Assembly (NCBI RefSeq): GCF_002575655.3
Contig: NC_053036.3
Coordinates: 162,416,627-162,480,626, forward strand
Length of the DNA: 64,000 nucleotides
From: Aegilops tauschii subsp. strangulata
Lineage: Eukaryota; Streptophyta; Magnoliopsida; Poales; Poaceae
Reading direction: 5' to 3'
Both the position numbers and the translations under genes were made by a program. Shown piece by piece: positions 47,466 to 58,975 of the stretch (positions are counted from its first letter, which is position 1; each line of letters starts with the position of its first letter). A model generated the notes under the pieces. It searched no databases. It was not told the DNA's origin and saw only the letters and a program-made list of their open reading frames with translations.

Positions 47466-47640
47466 TGAGTGATCTTCCCCCCCTTTTTAGTTTAGTTTGT
47501 TTTAGTTTAGTTTGTTTTAGTAACTTTTAGTTAATTTAGTTTATGTTTTAGTTATAGTTTTACTTTAGTTTTAGTTTCAGTTTAGTTTTAGTTTTATTTT
47601 TAGTTTAGTTTATTTTAGATTAGTTTTAGTTTTAGTTTAG

Positions 47641-48020
47641 AAGAATAAGATGAGTAGAAGGAGGAGGAGGAGGGAGGAAGAGGTGGAGGGAGAAGAAGAA
47701 AGAAAAGAAGAAGAAGAAAGAAGAAGAAGATGAAGAAGAAGAAGAAGAAGATGAAGAAGAAGAAGAAGAAGAAGAAGAAGAAGAAGAGGAAGAAAGAAGA
47801 GGAAGAGGAAGAGGAGGAGGGAGGAAGAGGAGGAGAAGAAGAAGATGAAGAAGAAGAGGAAAAAGGAGAAGAGAAAGAAGAAGAAGAAGAAGAAGAAGAA
47901 GAAGAAGAAGAAGAAGAAGAAGAAGAAGAAGAAGAAGAAAAGAAGAAGAAGAGAAGAAGAAGAAAAGGAAAAAACAGGAAAAAAGAAGAAGAAGAAGAAG
48001 AAAAAGAAGAAGAAAAAGAT
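47641..48020 (+). repeat. Polypurine (GAA)n microsatellite, about 380 bases
   Basis: The plus strand is almost wholly purine, built of gaa and gga units with few interruptions. The minus strand is the matching polypyrimidine. Open frames of Lys/Glu or Phe/Leu/Ser are artefacts. Confidence 0.95.
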
Positions 48021-48285
48021 ACCCCGACACCCAGACCCCGACACCCCGACACCCTGACACCCCGACCCCGACACCCCGACACGCCGACCCACACCCCGAC
48101 CCACACCCCGACCCCGACCCTGACACCCCGACCCCGACACGCCACCCCGACACCCCGGCACGACACCCCGACCCCCGACACCCTGACACCACACCCTGAC
48201 CCCGACCCCGACCACCCCGACCCCGAAACAGCACCCCGACCCCGACACGGCACCCCGACCCCGACACGACACCCACGACACTAGA
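48021..48285 (+). repeat. C-rich minisatellite built on CCCCGACA
   Basis: Imperfect units accccgac and acaccctg recur every 6-14 bases over about 260 bases, immediately after the GAA tract. The minus strand therefore carries many GGGG runs. Confidence 0.9.
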
Positions 48286-49060
48286 GGCCGACGGGGTCAT
48301 ATATTTGTGAATTATGAGTTAGGTCATATATTTTTCGATTTTTTTTTATGAAAAACATCATATATAATTGTGTTGATCGGGTAGATTTAAATGTGCAGTT
48401 GTTTCATCGCTGCGAGGTTTGGTGTTCGACGACCTCCCCGTGCGTTCGACGAGCTCTGCCCCTTCGTTCGTGGGTGAGCACAAATGACATGTCGTCCTCC
48501 CCCCTTAATTATTTGCTCTGTTCCGGTGTTCATGCCGATGAAACTTGATAGCTAGCTATATATCTGTCTTGAATCATCAGTATGCGTAACCAATATGTGT
48601 CTCCCGTTCGAAAGTGTTATAGTTATAAATATGCATTCATTTGCATATTTATAACCGTGATTCTTTCGAATTGTCCAACGCTATCCATGGACAGCCCGAG
48701 TATGTGTAGATTGGGTTCGTTTTCGCATATGCTTTGCTCCGGATCCGATGCATAAATTTTTTCAGTGCCTCCCCTGTTGTTCTCCGGGTACACATCCTCT
48801 CTGTTTATTGCAGAGACGTGTATCAGGAGAATAGCGGGGAGGTGCTGCCGAAATTTTGCGTCTGATCCGGAGCACAGCATGGGAAAATGAATCCAATCTA
48901 CACATACTCGGGTGGGATTAGGACCTATCATTACCTATTAGAGTGTAGGTTGCATGGACGTAATAAAATTGACAAAGTAGATCAACTGATGAATATATAC
49001 ATGGTGAATTATATATATATATATATATTTGTTGTGTGTCCAGTAGCTCTGAAAGTCACG

Positions 49061-52000
49061 ATGAGTGATCGTGCGTGGATGTACACCGGTCACACTGGTC
49101 AGAACAAATGGAGCACTGAATGGTTCACAAAAACCAAGGAGTTTGTGCAAGCCGCATTTGCAAATGGCCAGAGGAAAACCTGGTGCCCCTGTTTACGGTG
49201 CGGCAATTGGGAAAAGAGGACAGAGGCTGAAATTGGCAAACACCTGCAGAAGAGTGGTTTTACGCCCGATTATACGGTGTGGACATATCATGGTGAGTCT
49301 GCCCAACGTGACCGAGCTGAGGTGGATCGTCGTTGCACCGACGAGCATGGTACCGGGATGGAAAACATGGTGCAAGACTTCGATGATGCTCGGGATTCGG
49401 ACGAGGAGATGGAGGAATCTGCAAAGGCCTTCAATGAAATGTTGGAGTCTTCAAAACGTCCGCTCCACGAGCACACTGAGCTTTGTCAGTTGGATGGCAT
49501 CTCACAAGTAATGGCTCTGAAGGCTCAGTTCAACTTGGGCAGGGAATGCTATGACGCAATGATGACAGTATTTGGACGCTTTCTACCCAAAGGCCATGTA
49601 ATGCCTGCAAACCTGTACAAGTCGGACATAATCCTCCGTGCACTGAAGATGCCCTATGAGAAGATACATGCCTATGAGAAAGGATGTGTCTTATTTAGGC
49701 TTGACTATGCGGACTTGAACTATTGTCCCATTTGCGAGTCTTCCAGGTATGTTGTGGTAGACAACGGTATGGGTGAGAAGACATAGACCAAAATCCCCGT
49801 TAGTGTTCTTCGGTATATGCCAATCGTACCAAGACTTCAACGTCTTTTCATGGTCGAAGAGACGGCCAGACAGATGACATGGCACAAAACGGGCAAAAGA
49901 ACCGAACTAGATGCAGATGGGAATCTGATGATCGTACACACATCAGATGGTGTTGCGTGGAAAAAGTTTGATGAAATACATGCTGACAAAGCGGCAGATC
50001 CGAGGCATCCTCGAGTCGGCATCAGCATGGATGGGTTCAGTGTGTTTGGTCTGACGGCAGCCCAATACATTTGTTGGCCCGTATTTGTCTTTCCACTCAA
50101 TCTCCCCCCGGACAGATTATGCAAAGAAAGAACATTTTCCTGACGTTGATAATTCCAGGGCCCAACCATCCGGGGAAAAATATGAATGTGTACATGCAGC
50201 CGCTTAAGGACGAATTGCAAGAAGCCTGGGATAATGGGTTCAAGACATACGACGCCTATAGCAAACGGAACTTCATAATGCGTGTCTGGTACATGTACTC
50301 GACGCATGACCTGCCGGCGTATGCGCTATTCGTTGGCTGGTGTGTGCATGGAAGGTTCCCGTGCCCCACATGCAAGGGAGCTCTTGAGTTTCGTTGGCTT
50401 CAGGCCGGTCGCAAGTTTTCTTGCTTCGACATGCATAGACAGTTCCTGGATCCTCGCCATAAGTTCAGGAAAGACAAGAAGAACTTCATCAGAGGTAGAG
50501 TTGTCAAAAACTCTGCATCACCTGCTTTGGCAGGCCAACAGACCCTGGATCAGTTAAATGCTCTCGAGCCAGATCCAGAGCGTCCAGGGTACTTCAAGGG
50601 GTATAATTCTAAGCACGCCTGGACTCACAAGACATGCTTATGGGATCTGCCTTACTTCAAAGACCTCCTTTGCCCACACAACATCGACGTGATGCACACT
50701 AAGAAGAATATCGCCGAGGCACTTTTTGGTACATTGTTCGGCATAGATGGGAAGTCAAAGGATAATACTAAGGCTAGAGTCGATCTGGAGGCGCTATGTG
50801 ATAGGCCGTTACAAAACATGAAAGAACCGAAAGGAAAGCAGAACTGGACGAAGCCAAAGGCATGGTTCAATCTTCGAAGGCCAGCTATGAGGGAAATTAT
50901 CTTGTGGGTCAAAATGCAGTTGATGTTCCCCGATGGGTATGCAGCGAATCTAAAGAGGGGAGCGAGTCTTGATAAATTGAAGATATTTGGTCTCAAGAGT
51001 CATGATTGGCACATATGGATTGAGCGGGTAATGCCGGTGACGTTGCGTGGCTTCATCCTTGAGGATGAATGGCTAGTACTGGCAGAACTCAGCTATTTCT
51101 TCCGTGTTCTTTGTGCGAAAGAACTACCGCCTGGCGTGCTAGAAGAAATGGAAGAGTTGGCGCCGGAGTTGATCTGCAAGTTAGAGAAGATATTTCCACC
51201 GGGCTTCTTTAATCCAATGCAGCATTTGATTTTGCATCTCCCGACCGAGGCAAGATTGGGGGGGGCCCGTGCAAAATCGTTGGTGCTACCCAACTGAGAG
51301 GATGCAGAAGACGCTTCGACAAAAATGTAGAAATAAACATAGAATTGAAGCATCGATGGCTGAGGCATTCATCATTGAGGAGGCGGCAAACTTCGTGACA
51401 GCACACTACGAAGCCAAAAATCGTCATTTGCATAATCCGAAGCCTCGGTACAATGCTGACGAACCTCAAAAGGGTGGATCCAACCTCAGCCTATTCAAAG
51501 GGAATCTCGCACCAGCCAGTGGTTCGAAACCAGTATCTTTGGATAACAAAGAATGGCGGACCATTACGTTGTATATCTTCAACAACCTGACAGAAGTGCG
51601 GCCGTACATCGAGTAAGTTCTCGGTACATTGTTTCGCAACTTCTATTTGCTTTGAACTGCTCTTATTCCTGGATATTTCATACAGTCGACACGTCGCCAT
51701 ATTCTCGTATGGAGCGGTGATCCAAAAGGATTCCGTCGAAGAGTATGAGCTTCTCGCAAAGCAAGGAGGCGGCTATCCCGGTTTCATCTCTTGGTTCAAA
51801 CAAACGGTAATTTCTATTAGACCATTTCATTTCATTCGCTAATTTCTGCCTAATGCAACAATCCTTTCGTATTAAACTTGTAGGCTAATTCAGACTCTAT
51901 GGACGCCGAATTGAGACAAGTCGCTAATGGTTTTGACTATAAGGTCCGTTCATTTGACAAATACGACATCAACAGGTATCGCTTTCGTACCTATGTCAAA

Positions 52001-52699
52001 GAGCTATCTATGGCCGACCGAAAGTCTACAAATTGTTGTGTATCTGCTATCGGCGAAGGAGGTACCGAGTATTATGGGAGAGTTGAAGCAATTTATGAAC
52101 TTCTATTCTATGGTGACAACCCACCGAATGTCGTACTCTTCAAATGTTATTGGTTTCAGCCGAAGGAGACTAGAAGGACTCATGAACATATAGGGCTAGA
52201 TGAAATCAAACAAAGCACCCATTTAGATGTTCCTCATGTCTATATTACGGCTCAACAGGCGACCCAAGTATTCTATCTACCGTGGGCCTGCCAAACTAAT
52301 CCAAATCTGAAAGGTTGGGATGTCGTTTATGAAGTGCCGCCACGTGCTAGACTATCTCCCCCAAAGGAAGAGGATTATGAACCTCACATTAACCCAGACA
52401 CATATGAAGGAGAATTCTTCCAAGAGACACGTCTTTCCAAAAAGCGTTTCAAGAACCGCTATACTTCACCCCAAAACATTGAAGTAGACAGCGACAATGA
52501 ATCCGACATCAACCCATAGGAGGAACAAGAAGAGCCGGAACAAGAAGAGGTTACTGCTGCGGATGACCTGTCAATGCTTGACCGATTACGTCAAGGTGGC
52601 CTTCCACATGTTGATGCCACTGAACCCTATGAGCCCGTCATTGATTATAGTGATGATGATGATTATGCATTTATTGATGATAGTGATGGAGATTATTAG
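49061..52699 (+). pseudogene. CACTA transposase, TNP2-type (49061..51612, 51686..51806, 51884..52699)
   Basis: The start ATGAGTGATCGTGCG opens a transposase-associated domain (MSDRAWMYTGHTGQNKWSTE, CPCLRCGNW). The TNP2 core follows: FNEMLESSKRPLHEHTEL, LKMPYEKIHAYEKGC, CPICESSRY, RYMPIVPRLQRLFM, ISMDGFSVFG, CWPVFVFPLNLPP, HDLPAYALF and PCPTCKGALEF. Exon one ends with a DUF4218-like part (CYPTERMQKTLRQKCRNKHR). Exons two and three give HVAIFSYGAV and a DUF4216-like YYGRVEAIYELLFYGDN and LFKCYWFQP. The tail is acidic. All introns are GT-AG. Damage: TAG at 49784-49786, a one-base loss in the C run at 50104-50109, a one-base gain in the G8 run at 51258-51265 that restores the frame, and TAG at 52517-52519 before the natural end at 52699. 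Full length would be about 1160 residues. It would act in the nucleus on the element's ends. Confidence 0.8.
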
Positions 52700-52879
52700 T
52701 AGTGTCAGGTATTCAATTTTTTTATGTTGTACTTGATGATGATACACTTAAGTGATATACATATTATTATTCATGTCGGTATTTTTTTTATGTTGTACTA
52801 ATTTCGTTTACTCTTTGTCATGGCAGGTGTTGAAAGATGGTGGGCGCTGGTAAGTTTCTTCTAGTGTTTTGCTTAACAA

Positions 52880-53765
52880 ATGCATAAAGACCTAGACTTA
52901 GCCTTATTTCCTCCAATATGCTTACCACAATGACCTAGAGTTAGCTTCTTTTCCTCCAAAATGACTTAATAAGCTTACTGACCTCCAAAACCATCCATTT
53001 TACCTAAGTTAGCTCTAAAACGATCTATATTTAGCTTTGTTTCCTCCAAAATGACCTAAGTTAGCTCTAGTATGCTTAGTTAACTAGGTTTGCTCAATAA
53101 TGACATGTACTTAGCTTCCTTATGTCAAAATGGCATAATTAGCTTAGTTAGCTCATAAACAATCCATTTTACCTAAGTTAGCTCTAAAATGACCCATTAT
53201 ACCTTAGTTAGCTAATAAATGATCCATTTTACCCAAGTTAGCTCTAAAATGACCCATTTTACCTAGACTAACTCCAAAATGATCCATTTTACCTATGTTA
53301 GCTCTAAAATGACCCATTTTACCTAGGTTAGCTCCAAAATGATGCATTTTACCCAAGTTAGCTCTAAAATGACCCATTTTACCTGGATTAGCTCATAAAC
53401 GATCCATTTCACCTAGGTTAGCTCACAAACAATCCATTTTACCTAGTTTAGCTCCAAAATGACCCATCACACCTAGGTTAGCTCTAAAATGATGCATTTT
53501 ACCAAAGTTAGCTCATAAACGATCTATTTCACCTAGGTTAGCTCATAAACGATCCATTTCACCTAACTTAGCTCAAAAACGATCCATTTCACCTAGGTTA
53601 GCTCCAAAATGACCCATCTTACCTAGGTTAGCTCTAAAATGATGCATTATACCTAAGTTAGCTCATAAACAATCTATTTCACCTAGGTTAGCTCATTAGC
53701 GATTCATTTCAACTAAGTTAGCTCATAAATGATCCATTTCACCTAAGTTAGCTCATAAATGGCAT
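52880..53765 (+). repeat. Tandem array, period about 30 bp, more than 25 units
   Basis: Units of the form 'acctaggttagctc' plus 'ataaacgatccatttc' or 'taaaatgacccatttt' repeat at about 30 bases from near 52930 to 53765, with degenerate units at the left edge. It lies downstream of the transposase gene and before the right subterminal repeats, after an exon-like scrap 'gtgttgaaagatggtgggcg' near 52827. It may be an intron of a second transcript. Confidence 0.85.
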
Positions 53766-54135
53766 ATACTTCTTCTCCTAGTCACCTTTTTCTAACTTTC
53801 TTATTTGCCTTTTTGCAGATTTCATTGACTTCACGGAAGCTAGCTTCCTATGATGGAGTGCTTGTTTTTTCTTTCATTCTCCTCTAGTATTCTTCTAGCT
53901 TGCTATGATGGAACTTGCTATCTTGATAAAACTTTGCATTGTAATATGTATGGATGGAACAATGCGTATGTGCAACTTGCTATGTATGAATGGATGGAAC
54001 TATATATGTATGCACGATGAAACTTATGTGCTGGATATGTCATATGTTTGCTGTTAAATAGCCCTGTGAAATATATATATATATATATGTCATATATTTG
54101 CTGTGAAAATTGCTGGATTAAAAAAAACAGAAAAA
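53766..54135. other. AT-rich spacer between the array and right subterminal repeats
   Basis: No gene is seen. It contains an exon-like line 'gatttcattgacttcacgg' after a gcag acceptor at 53818, which could be a terminal exon, and a short (at)n tract at 54072-54088. Confidence 0.35.
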
Positions 54136-54139
54136 AAGA

Positions 54140-54620
54140 GGCACCTTTGTCGTCAGCCGCTGATGGCAAAGGCGCCTTTGCCGTCTGCCGCGGACGGCAA
54201 AGAAGCCACGCGGCGGCCACCTGTGCTCCCTGGGAGCTGACCCATTTGGTCAGTTTGCCTACAACGGCGGACGACAAAGGCTTTGCCTACTGTGGCAGAC
54301 GGCAAAGGCTTGTCCCGCAGTGACATCCAACTGACGTCATTCGGCAGACGGCAAAGGCCGGATGCTCTTTGCCATCAGCGGCGGACGGCAAAGGCTGCCG
54401 TTAGCGGCCTAACGGACTAACAGCACATTTATTGCCGTCGGCTTTCTTTGCCGTCAGCCGCTGATGGCAAAGGCCCCTTTGTCGTCCGCTTCAGAAAGCA
54501 TACGGCAAAGAAGCTCTTTACCGTAGCCTACTTTGCCGGAGCCTTTTGCCGTCCGCGGCAGACGGCAAAGGCCTTTGCCGTGTGCCATGGCAGACGGCAA
54601 AGTAGCTGATTCCTGTAGTG
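54140..54620. repeat. Right subterminal repeats and terminus of the complete CACTA element
   Basis: Repeated gacggcaaaggc and ctttgccgtc units up to the cctgtagtg terminus. They mirror the left end. Confidence 0.85.
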
Positions 54621-55525
54621 TGAAGCACATGAAGCATTCTATAAAGCCATACTCAAAAGATATAAGTGAAGTGCAAAGAGCATTCTATAAATCAACCAAG
54701 GACTATCTCATACCAGCATGGTGCATAAAATAAAAATTTAAAAATAAATGCAAAAGACGCTCCAAGATTTGCACATATCGCATGAACGAAACGAATCCGG
54801 AAACATACCGATACTTGTTGAAGAAAGATGGGATGCCTTCCGGGGCATCCCCAAGCTTAGACGCTTGAGTCTCCTTGAATATTTACTTGGGGCGCCTTGG
54901 GAATCCCCAAGCTTGAGCTCTTGCCTCTCCTCCTTCTCCTCACATCGAGACATCCTCGATCTTCGAACACTTCATCCACACAAAACTCAACAGAAAACTT
55001 GGTAAGACCTGTTAGTATAATAAAGAAAATCACTACTCTAAGTACTGTTGTAAACCAATTCATATTTTGTTTTTTCATTGTAGCTACTGTAATATAACTT
55101 TTCCATAATCCACTGATATAAATCGATAGTTTCATCAAAACAAGCAAACTATGCATCAAAAACAGAATCTGTCTTAAACAGGACAGTCTGTAGTAATATG
55201 AACATTCACCGTACTTATGGTACTCCAACAATTCTGCCAAAATTAGGAAAAATAAACAATTTGTATAGAAAGACAGTGCAGAAAGTTTCAGAACCGTTTG
55301 ACGTTCCAGTAAAAAATGTAAAATCGCGCACTACACCCAGAGTTTCTGTTCTGCACCGCACAAACCAACAAGTAATCTAAAACATCCTAAAGGCAAACCT
55401 TGGCACATTATTTTTATTTTTAAACTTTATAAATGCACACAACAGAAATAAATGACTCTCTAAAACTTCCGGGTTGTCTCCCTAGCAGCGCTTTCTTTAC
55501 AGCCATTAAGCTACGCATATAGTGC

Positions 55526-56621
55526 TCAAGTAATGGATCCACCCGGATCCCAAGGTATATCAAAGCCAATTTTAATTAACAATGATTTGTAATTTAGTAG
55601 CGAGCACAAAGTAACATATACCATGTAATGACTAAGTCTAACTCTCTTCCTATGCATCGGCATGTCATAAAAGAACAATTCATGCACACAAAGTAAAGGC
55701 CAATACATAGGATAAGCAGTTTCTTGCAATTTTATCGTGTGGGAAACATAGAGAGGTGGAGATATAGTTCCTCTCTCATAATAATCGCAAGTAGGAGCAG
55801 CAAGCACATGCATATTATATTCATCAAAATTATCATGTGCAATGGTAAAAGGCAACCCATCAATATAATCCTTAATAAGGGCAAACTTCTCCGATATAGT
55901 GTAGTCGGGAGAATTCAAAAAGATAATAGGACTATCATGTGTGGGTGCAATAGCAACAATTTCATGTTTAACATAAGGAACTATAGCAAGTTCATCTCCA
56001 TAAGCATAATTCATATTGGCATCTTGGCCACAAGCATAGCAAGCATCATCAAAAAGGGATATTTCAAAAGAATCAACGGGATCATAACAACCATCATAGC
56101 ATTCATCCTTCGGTAAATTCGAAGGGAAATTAAACAACGTATGGGATAAAGAGTTACTCATTAGATGGTGGGAACGGGTGATCAATCCTCTCTTCCTCCT
56201 TTTGTTCTTTGCTCTCCTCCTCATCTTTTTCATCCAATGAGCTCACAATGTCATTAATTTCTTCCATAGACTCCTGCAAAATATTAATCTCTTCTTGGAC
56301 AGCGGAGGAGTCCTCAACATATGGTTTAATATAAGGATTAGAAGCATAATTATCATAGCAATATTTAAGTATTGCAAAATTTCCAGATTTGTAAAGAGTA
56401 GCATCATACTTTTCAATCAAAGAAGCAATTTCATAAGCACCCTTAAAAGGAACAAATTCTTCAATTTTTTGAACATCATAGTAATTATAAACACCCTTAG
56501 CATACGAAGATACGATTCCATTATCACTAAACTCACATTGGTAGGGAAGGTGTTTCTTAGGGTTTTCAGAACAACAAGTAACATCATATATTTCACATAA
56601 ATTCCAAGCATAGCACTGCAA
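55526..56621 (-). pseudogene. Unknown ORF of the 1.5-kb-LTR element, one frameshift
   Basis: This is the only substantial reading frame in the element. The first part (56621 to 56154) includes CYAWNLCEIYDVTCCSENPK, VYNYYDVQKIEEFVPFKG and a very acidic tail EEEINDIVSSLDEK-like, ending EESKEQKEEERIDHPF. The second (56233 to 55526, another frame) includes FPSNLPKDECYDGCYDPV, DDACYACGQDANMNYAYGDE, TISEKFALIKDYIDGLPFT and a basic end HRKRVRLSHYM. The two join in sense after a small indel near 56160. The first frame is open upstream of 56621 to a TGA near 56670. It has no zinc knuckle, protease or RT motif and does not look like a standard Gag. The product would be about 370 residues, Cys- and Tyr-rich and acidic. 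I do not recognise it. Confidence 0.55.
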
Positions 56622-56955
56622 ATGATGAATTTGATCCAGTAAAAGTTTCCCTTTTTGAGATAAGCGATGTCACACATAACAAGCATGCTCATCTAAAGAT
56701 TTTCCCTCAACTAAGCTAGTTGGGGTTTCAGCATGAGCACAAAGGGATCGAAGATGATCCAAGTAAAAAAGCTTCAGTAGTGTGATAGATTTTGAGTGGT
56801 TCTTCAACCATTGGTTCAGTAGGTACCACTAATTTTTTTTGGTATTTTGCGTTTCCTACCCATAACTAAAGATAGAAAACAAGAGCACAAAATAAAAACT
56901 ACTTAGTGATAAAGCAAACAAGCACACACGAGAATATTCACCCCACGCAATAACT

Positions 56956-56972
56956 CCACGGCAACGGCGCCA
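56956..56972 (-). promoter_or_regulatory. Primer-binding site of the 1.5-kb-LTR element
   Basis: The minus strand reads TGGCGCCGTTGCCGTGG, 11 bases from the LTR edge at 56984. It is the same site, at nearly the same spacing, as in the fragment at 12448-12464. Confidence 0.75.
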
Positions 56973-56983
56973 GAAAAAGGTCT

Positions 56984-58495
56984 TGATAACCCACAAGTAT
57001 AGGGGGTCAATTGTAGCCTCTTTCGATAAGTAAGAGTGTCGAACCCAATGAGGAGCTAAAGGTAGAACAAATATTCCCTCAAGTTCTATCGACCACCGAT
57101 ACAATTCTACGCACGCTTAACGTTCGCTTTACCTAGAACAAGTATGAAACTAGAAGTACTTTCTAGGTGTTGTTTGATAGGTTGCAAGATAATAAAGAGC
57201 ACGTAAATAAAATCTAGTGGCTGTTTAGATAAAGAAGAAATAAAGTTAGTATAGCGAGTGTGGAAAAGTGGTGGTAGGGGTTGCGAAATTGTCCCTAAGC
57301 AATTGACTACTTTACTAGACCGATAGCAAGTTTTATGTGGGAGAGGCCACTGCTAGCATGTCATCCCTGACTTGGAATTCTATGCACTTATGATTGGAAC
57401 TATTAGCAAGCATCCGCAACTACTAACGTTCATTAAGGTAAAACCCAACCATAGCATTAAGATATATTGGTCCCCCTTCAATCCCGTATGCATCAATTTC
57501 TATGCTAGGTTGAAGCTTCTGTCACTCTTGCCCTCCAATACATAGTCCTATCAACATACAACTAACCCTATGGTGTGATCCACGCGCGCGCTCATATTAT
57601 GGGCACCAAAGGACAACAACATAACCACAAGCAAATTAAATCAATCATAGCAATTCACCAATTACCGATAGGACAACGAAAATCTACTCAGACATCATAG
57701 GATGGCAACACGTCATTGGATAATAATATGAAGCATAAAGCACCATGTTCAAGTAGAGCGTACAACGGGTTGCAGGAGAGTGGACTGCTGTAGATAGATG
57801 GGGGAAGGTGATGGAGATGTTGGTGAAGATGATGGAGGCGTTGGTGTAGATCGCGGTGATGATGATGGCCCCGGCGGCGTTCCGGCGCCACCGGATGCGA
57901 GGGGGAGAGAGCCCCCCTCCTTCTTCTTCTTCCTTGACCTTCTCCCTAGATGGGAGAAGGGTTTCCCCTCTAGTCCATGGTCTCCATGGCGTGGGAGGGG
58001 CGAGAGCCCCTCCGAGATTGGATCTGTCTCTTTGTCTCTCTCTGTTTCTGCGTTCTGGATTCTGCCCTTTCACCGTTTCTTTAATAACGGGAGATCCGTA
58101 ACTCCGATTGGATTGAAATTTGAACACGATTTTTATCCGGATATTAGCTTTATTGCGGCGAAAGAAGGGCTCCAACCGCCTTACGGGGTGTCCACGAGGG
58201 TCAGGGGCGCGCCCCCTGCCTCGTGCCCCCCTCGGGCATCGTCTCGTGATGATTCCACTTCCCAAAAATCAGATATATTCCAAAAAAAATCTCTGTCAGT
58301 TTTTATTCCGTTTGGACTCCGTTTGATATGGATTTTCTGCAAAACAAAAAACATGCAACAAACAGGAACTGGCACTGGGCACTGGATCAATATGTTAGTC
58401 CCAAAAATAGTATAAAAGGTTGCCAAAAGTATATGAAAGTTGTATAATATTGGCATGGAACAATAAAAAAGTATAGATACGACGGAGACATATCA
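56984..58495 (-). repeat. 5' LTR of the 1.5-kb-LTR element
   Basis: A 1512-bp direct repeat of 43181-44673, highly similar by eye over its whole length. The plus-strand left edge is tgataacccacaag and the right edge gacatatca. Confidence 0.9.
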
Positions 58496-58500
58496 CGGAT

Positions 58501-58975
58501 GCATCAAACACGGTAAAAATTTTGGTTGCGTGTGCGATGCAGGGCATACGGTTTAGTTCAATGAACAATTTGCAATGAGGAAGAAGAACGGAAACGGGCA
58601 ACCAGATGAAGGCGTGTGGGATATACGGCATATAGTTCACTCGGATTAACTATTTGTGATGAGGCGAAACAACAGAAACGGGCAGCTACATAATGGTGTG
58701 TGCGATTGAGAGCATACACTTCAGAAGGATTAACTGTTTGCGATTAGGCAACAGAGCAGAAATAGTCACCTAGATCAAAGTGTCTGCGATTGATCGCATA
58801 CACTTCACACGGATGAACTGTTTGCGATTAGCCACAACAAACCAAAACAGTTAGACAGATCAACGTGTGTGCGCTAGACGGGCACACATTCTAATTAAAA
58901 GAAGTGTGCGCGATGGTAATAACGAGTGCGCATGGTTCTTGGAACAAGACGTGTGCTGACATTGCCTATTGCGGT
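58501..58975. repeat. Subterminal repeats of the CACTA element begun at 43049
   Basis: Units such as gtgtgcgatg, 'ggcatacggtttagttcaat', 'gaactgtttgcgattag' and 'acagaaacgggca' repeat about every 70-80 bases. They match the style of 43060-43180 and of 10150-10746. Confidence 0.65.

Larger units (their letters stand above)
46632..54620 (+). mobile_element. Complete CACTA (En/Spm-type) transposon, 7989 bp
   Basis: The element starts CACTACTGAAATTTGC at 46632 and ends gctgattcctgtagtg at 54620; the inverted ends share CACTAC and further bases. The three-base target duplication tga is exact (46629-46631 and 54621-54623), and joining the flanks restores retrotransposon sequence (gatataagtga-agcac). 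The subterminal regions (46650-46960 and 54140-54610) are full of tttgccgtctgc and gcggacggcaaa in both orientations. The interior contains a GC-rich leader, low-complexity tracts, a TNP2-type transposase gene and a 30-bp tandem array. It is probably the youngest insertion of this nest. It could be nearly autonomous, though its transposase has two in-frame stops. Confidence 0.9.
43181..58495 (-). mobile_element. LTR retrotransposon without recognisable pol, complete (1.5-kb LTRs)
   Basis: The LTRs are 43181-44673 (1493 bp) and 56984-58495 (1512 bp). The target duplication cggat is exact (43176-43180 and 58496-58500). The PBS at 56956-56972 sits beside the right LTR, so the element reads on the minus strand. 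Excluding the CACTA element at 46632-54620, the interior is only about 4.3 kb. It holds one broken ORF of unknown type (55526-56621) and AT-rich DNA. No protease, RT, RNase H or integrase was found. It is therefore non-autonomous. Relatives in this window are the solo LTR at 34325 and the fragment at 10747-14818. Confidence 0.85.
43049..58975. mobile_element. CACTA element split by nested insertions
   Basis: The left terminus CACTACTGCAGGATGCTG starts at 43049 and is preceded by atg. The next 130 bases hold tgtgtgcgatgca, cgcaaacggt and 'cgtttgcgatgacggat', a subterminal pattern. At 43181 an LTR element is inserted; the same pattern resumes at 58501 (gtgtgcgatgcagggcatac, 'tttgcaatgagg', 'cgtgtgcgattg') and runs to about 58975. 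The right terminus was not found, and the ORF at 59285-59956 may belong to it. No transposase of its own was seen. It interrupts a copia RT. Confidence 0.7.

Noticed and set aside
46970..47530. Long Pro/Arg/Ala-rich open frames on both strands
   Set aside because: Explained by extreme GC content in a CACTA leader; several registers are open at once and none has a domain.
47615..48300. Open frames of Lys/Glu, Phe/Leu/Ser and Gly/Val on both strands
   Set aside because: Products of the GAA microsatellite and the CCCCGACA minisatellite, with no real coding signature.
53000..53765. Regular 30-bp repeats that could suggest a CRISPR array
   Set aside because: There are no unique spacers; units are contiguous and lie in a plant CACTA element.
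56956..56972. A tRNA-like signal near the retrotransposon LTR
   Set aside because: It is only a primer-binding site complementary to a tRNA end; no cloverleaf is present. No tRNA or rRNA gene was found in the window.
57684..58415. Open frames of about 200 codons in the right LTR, with shadows in the left LTR (43881-44447)
   Set aside because: They lie in the GC-rich block of an LTR, occur on both strands, and change frame between LTR copies.
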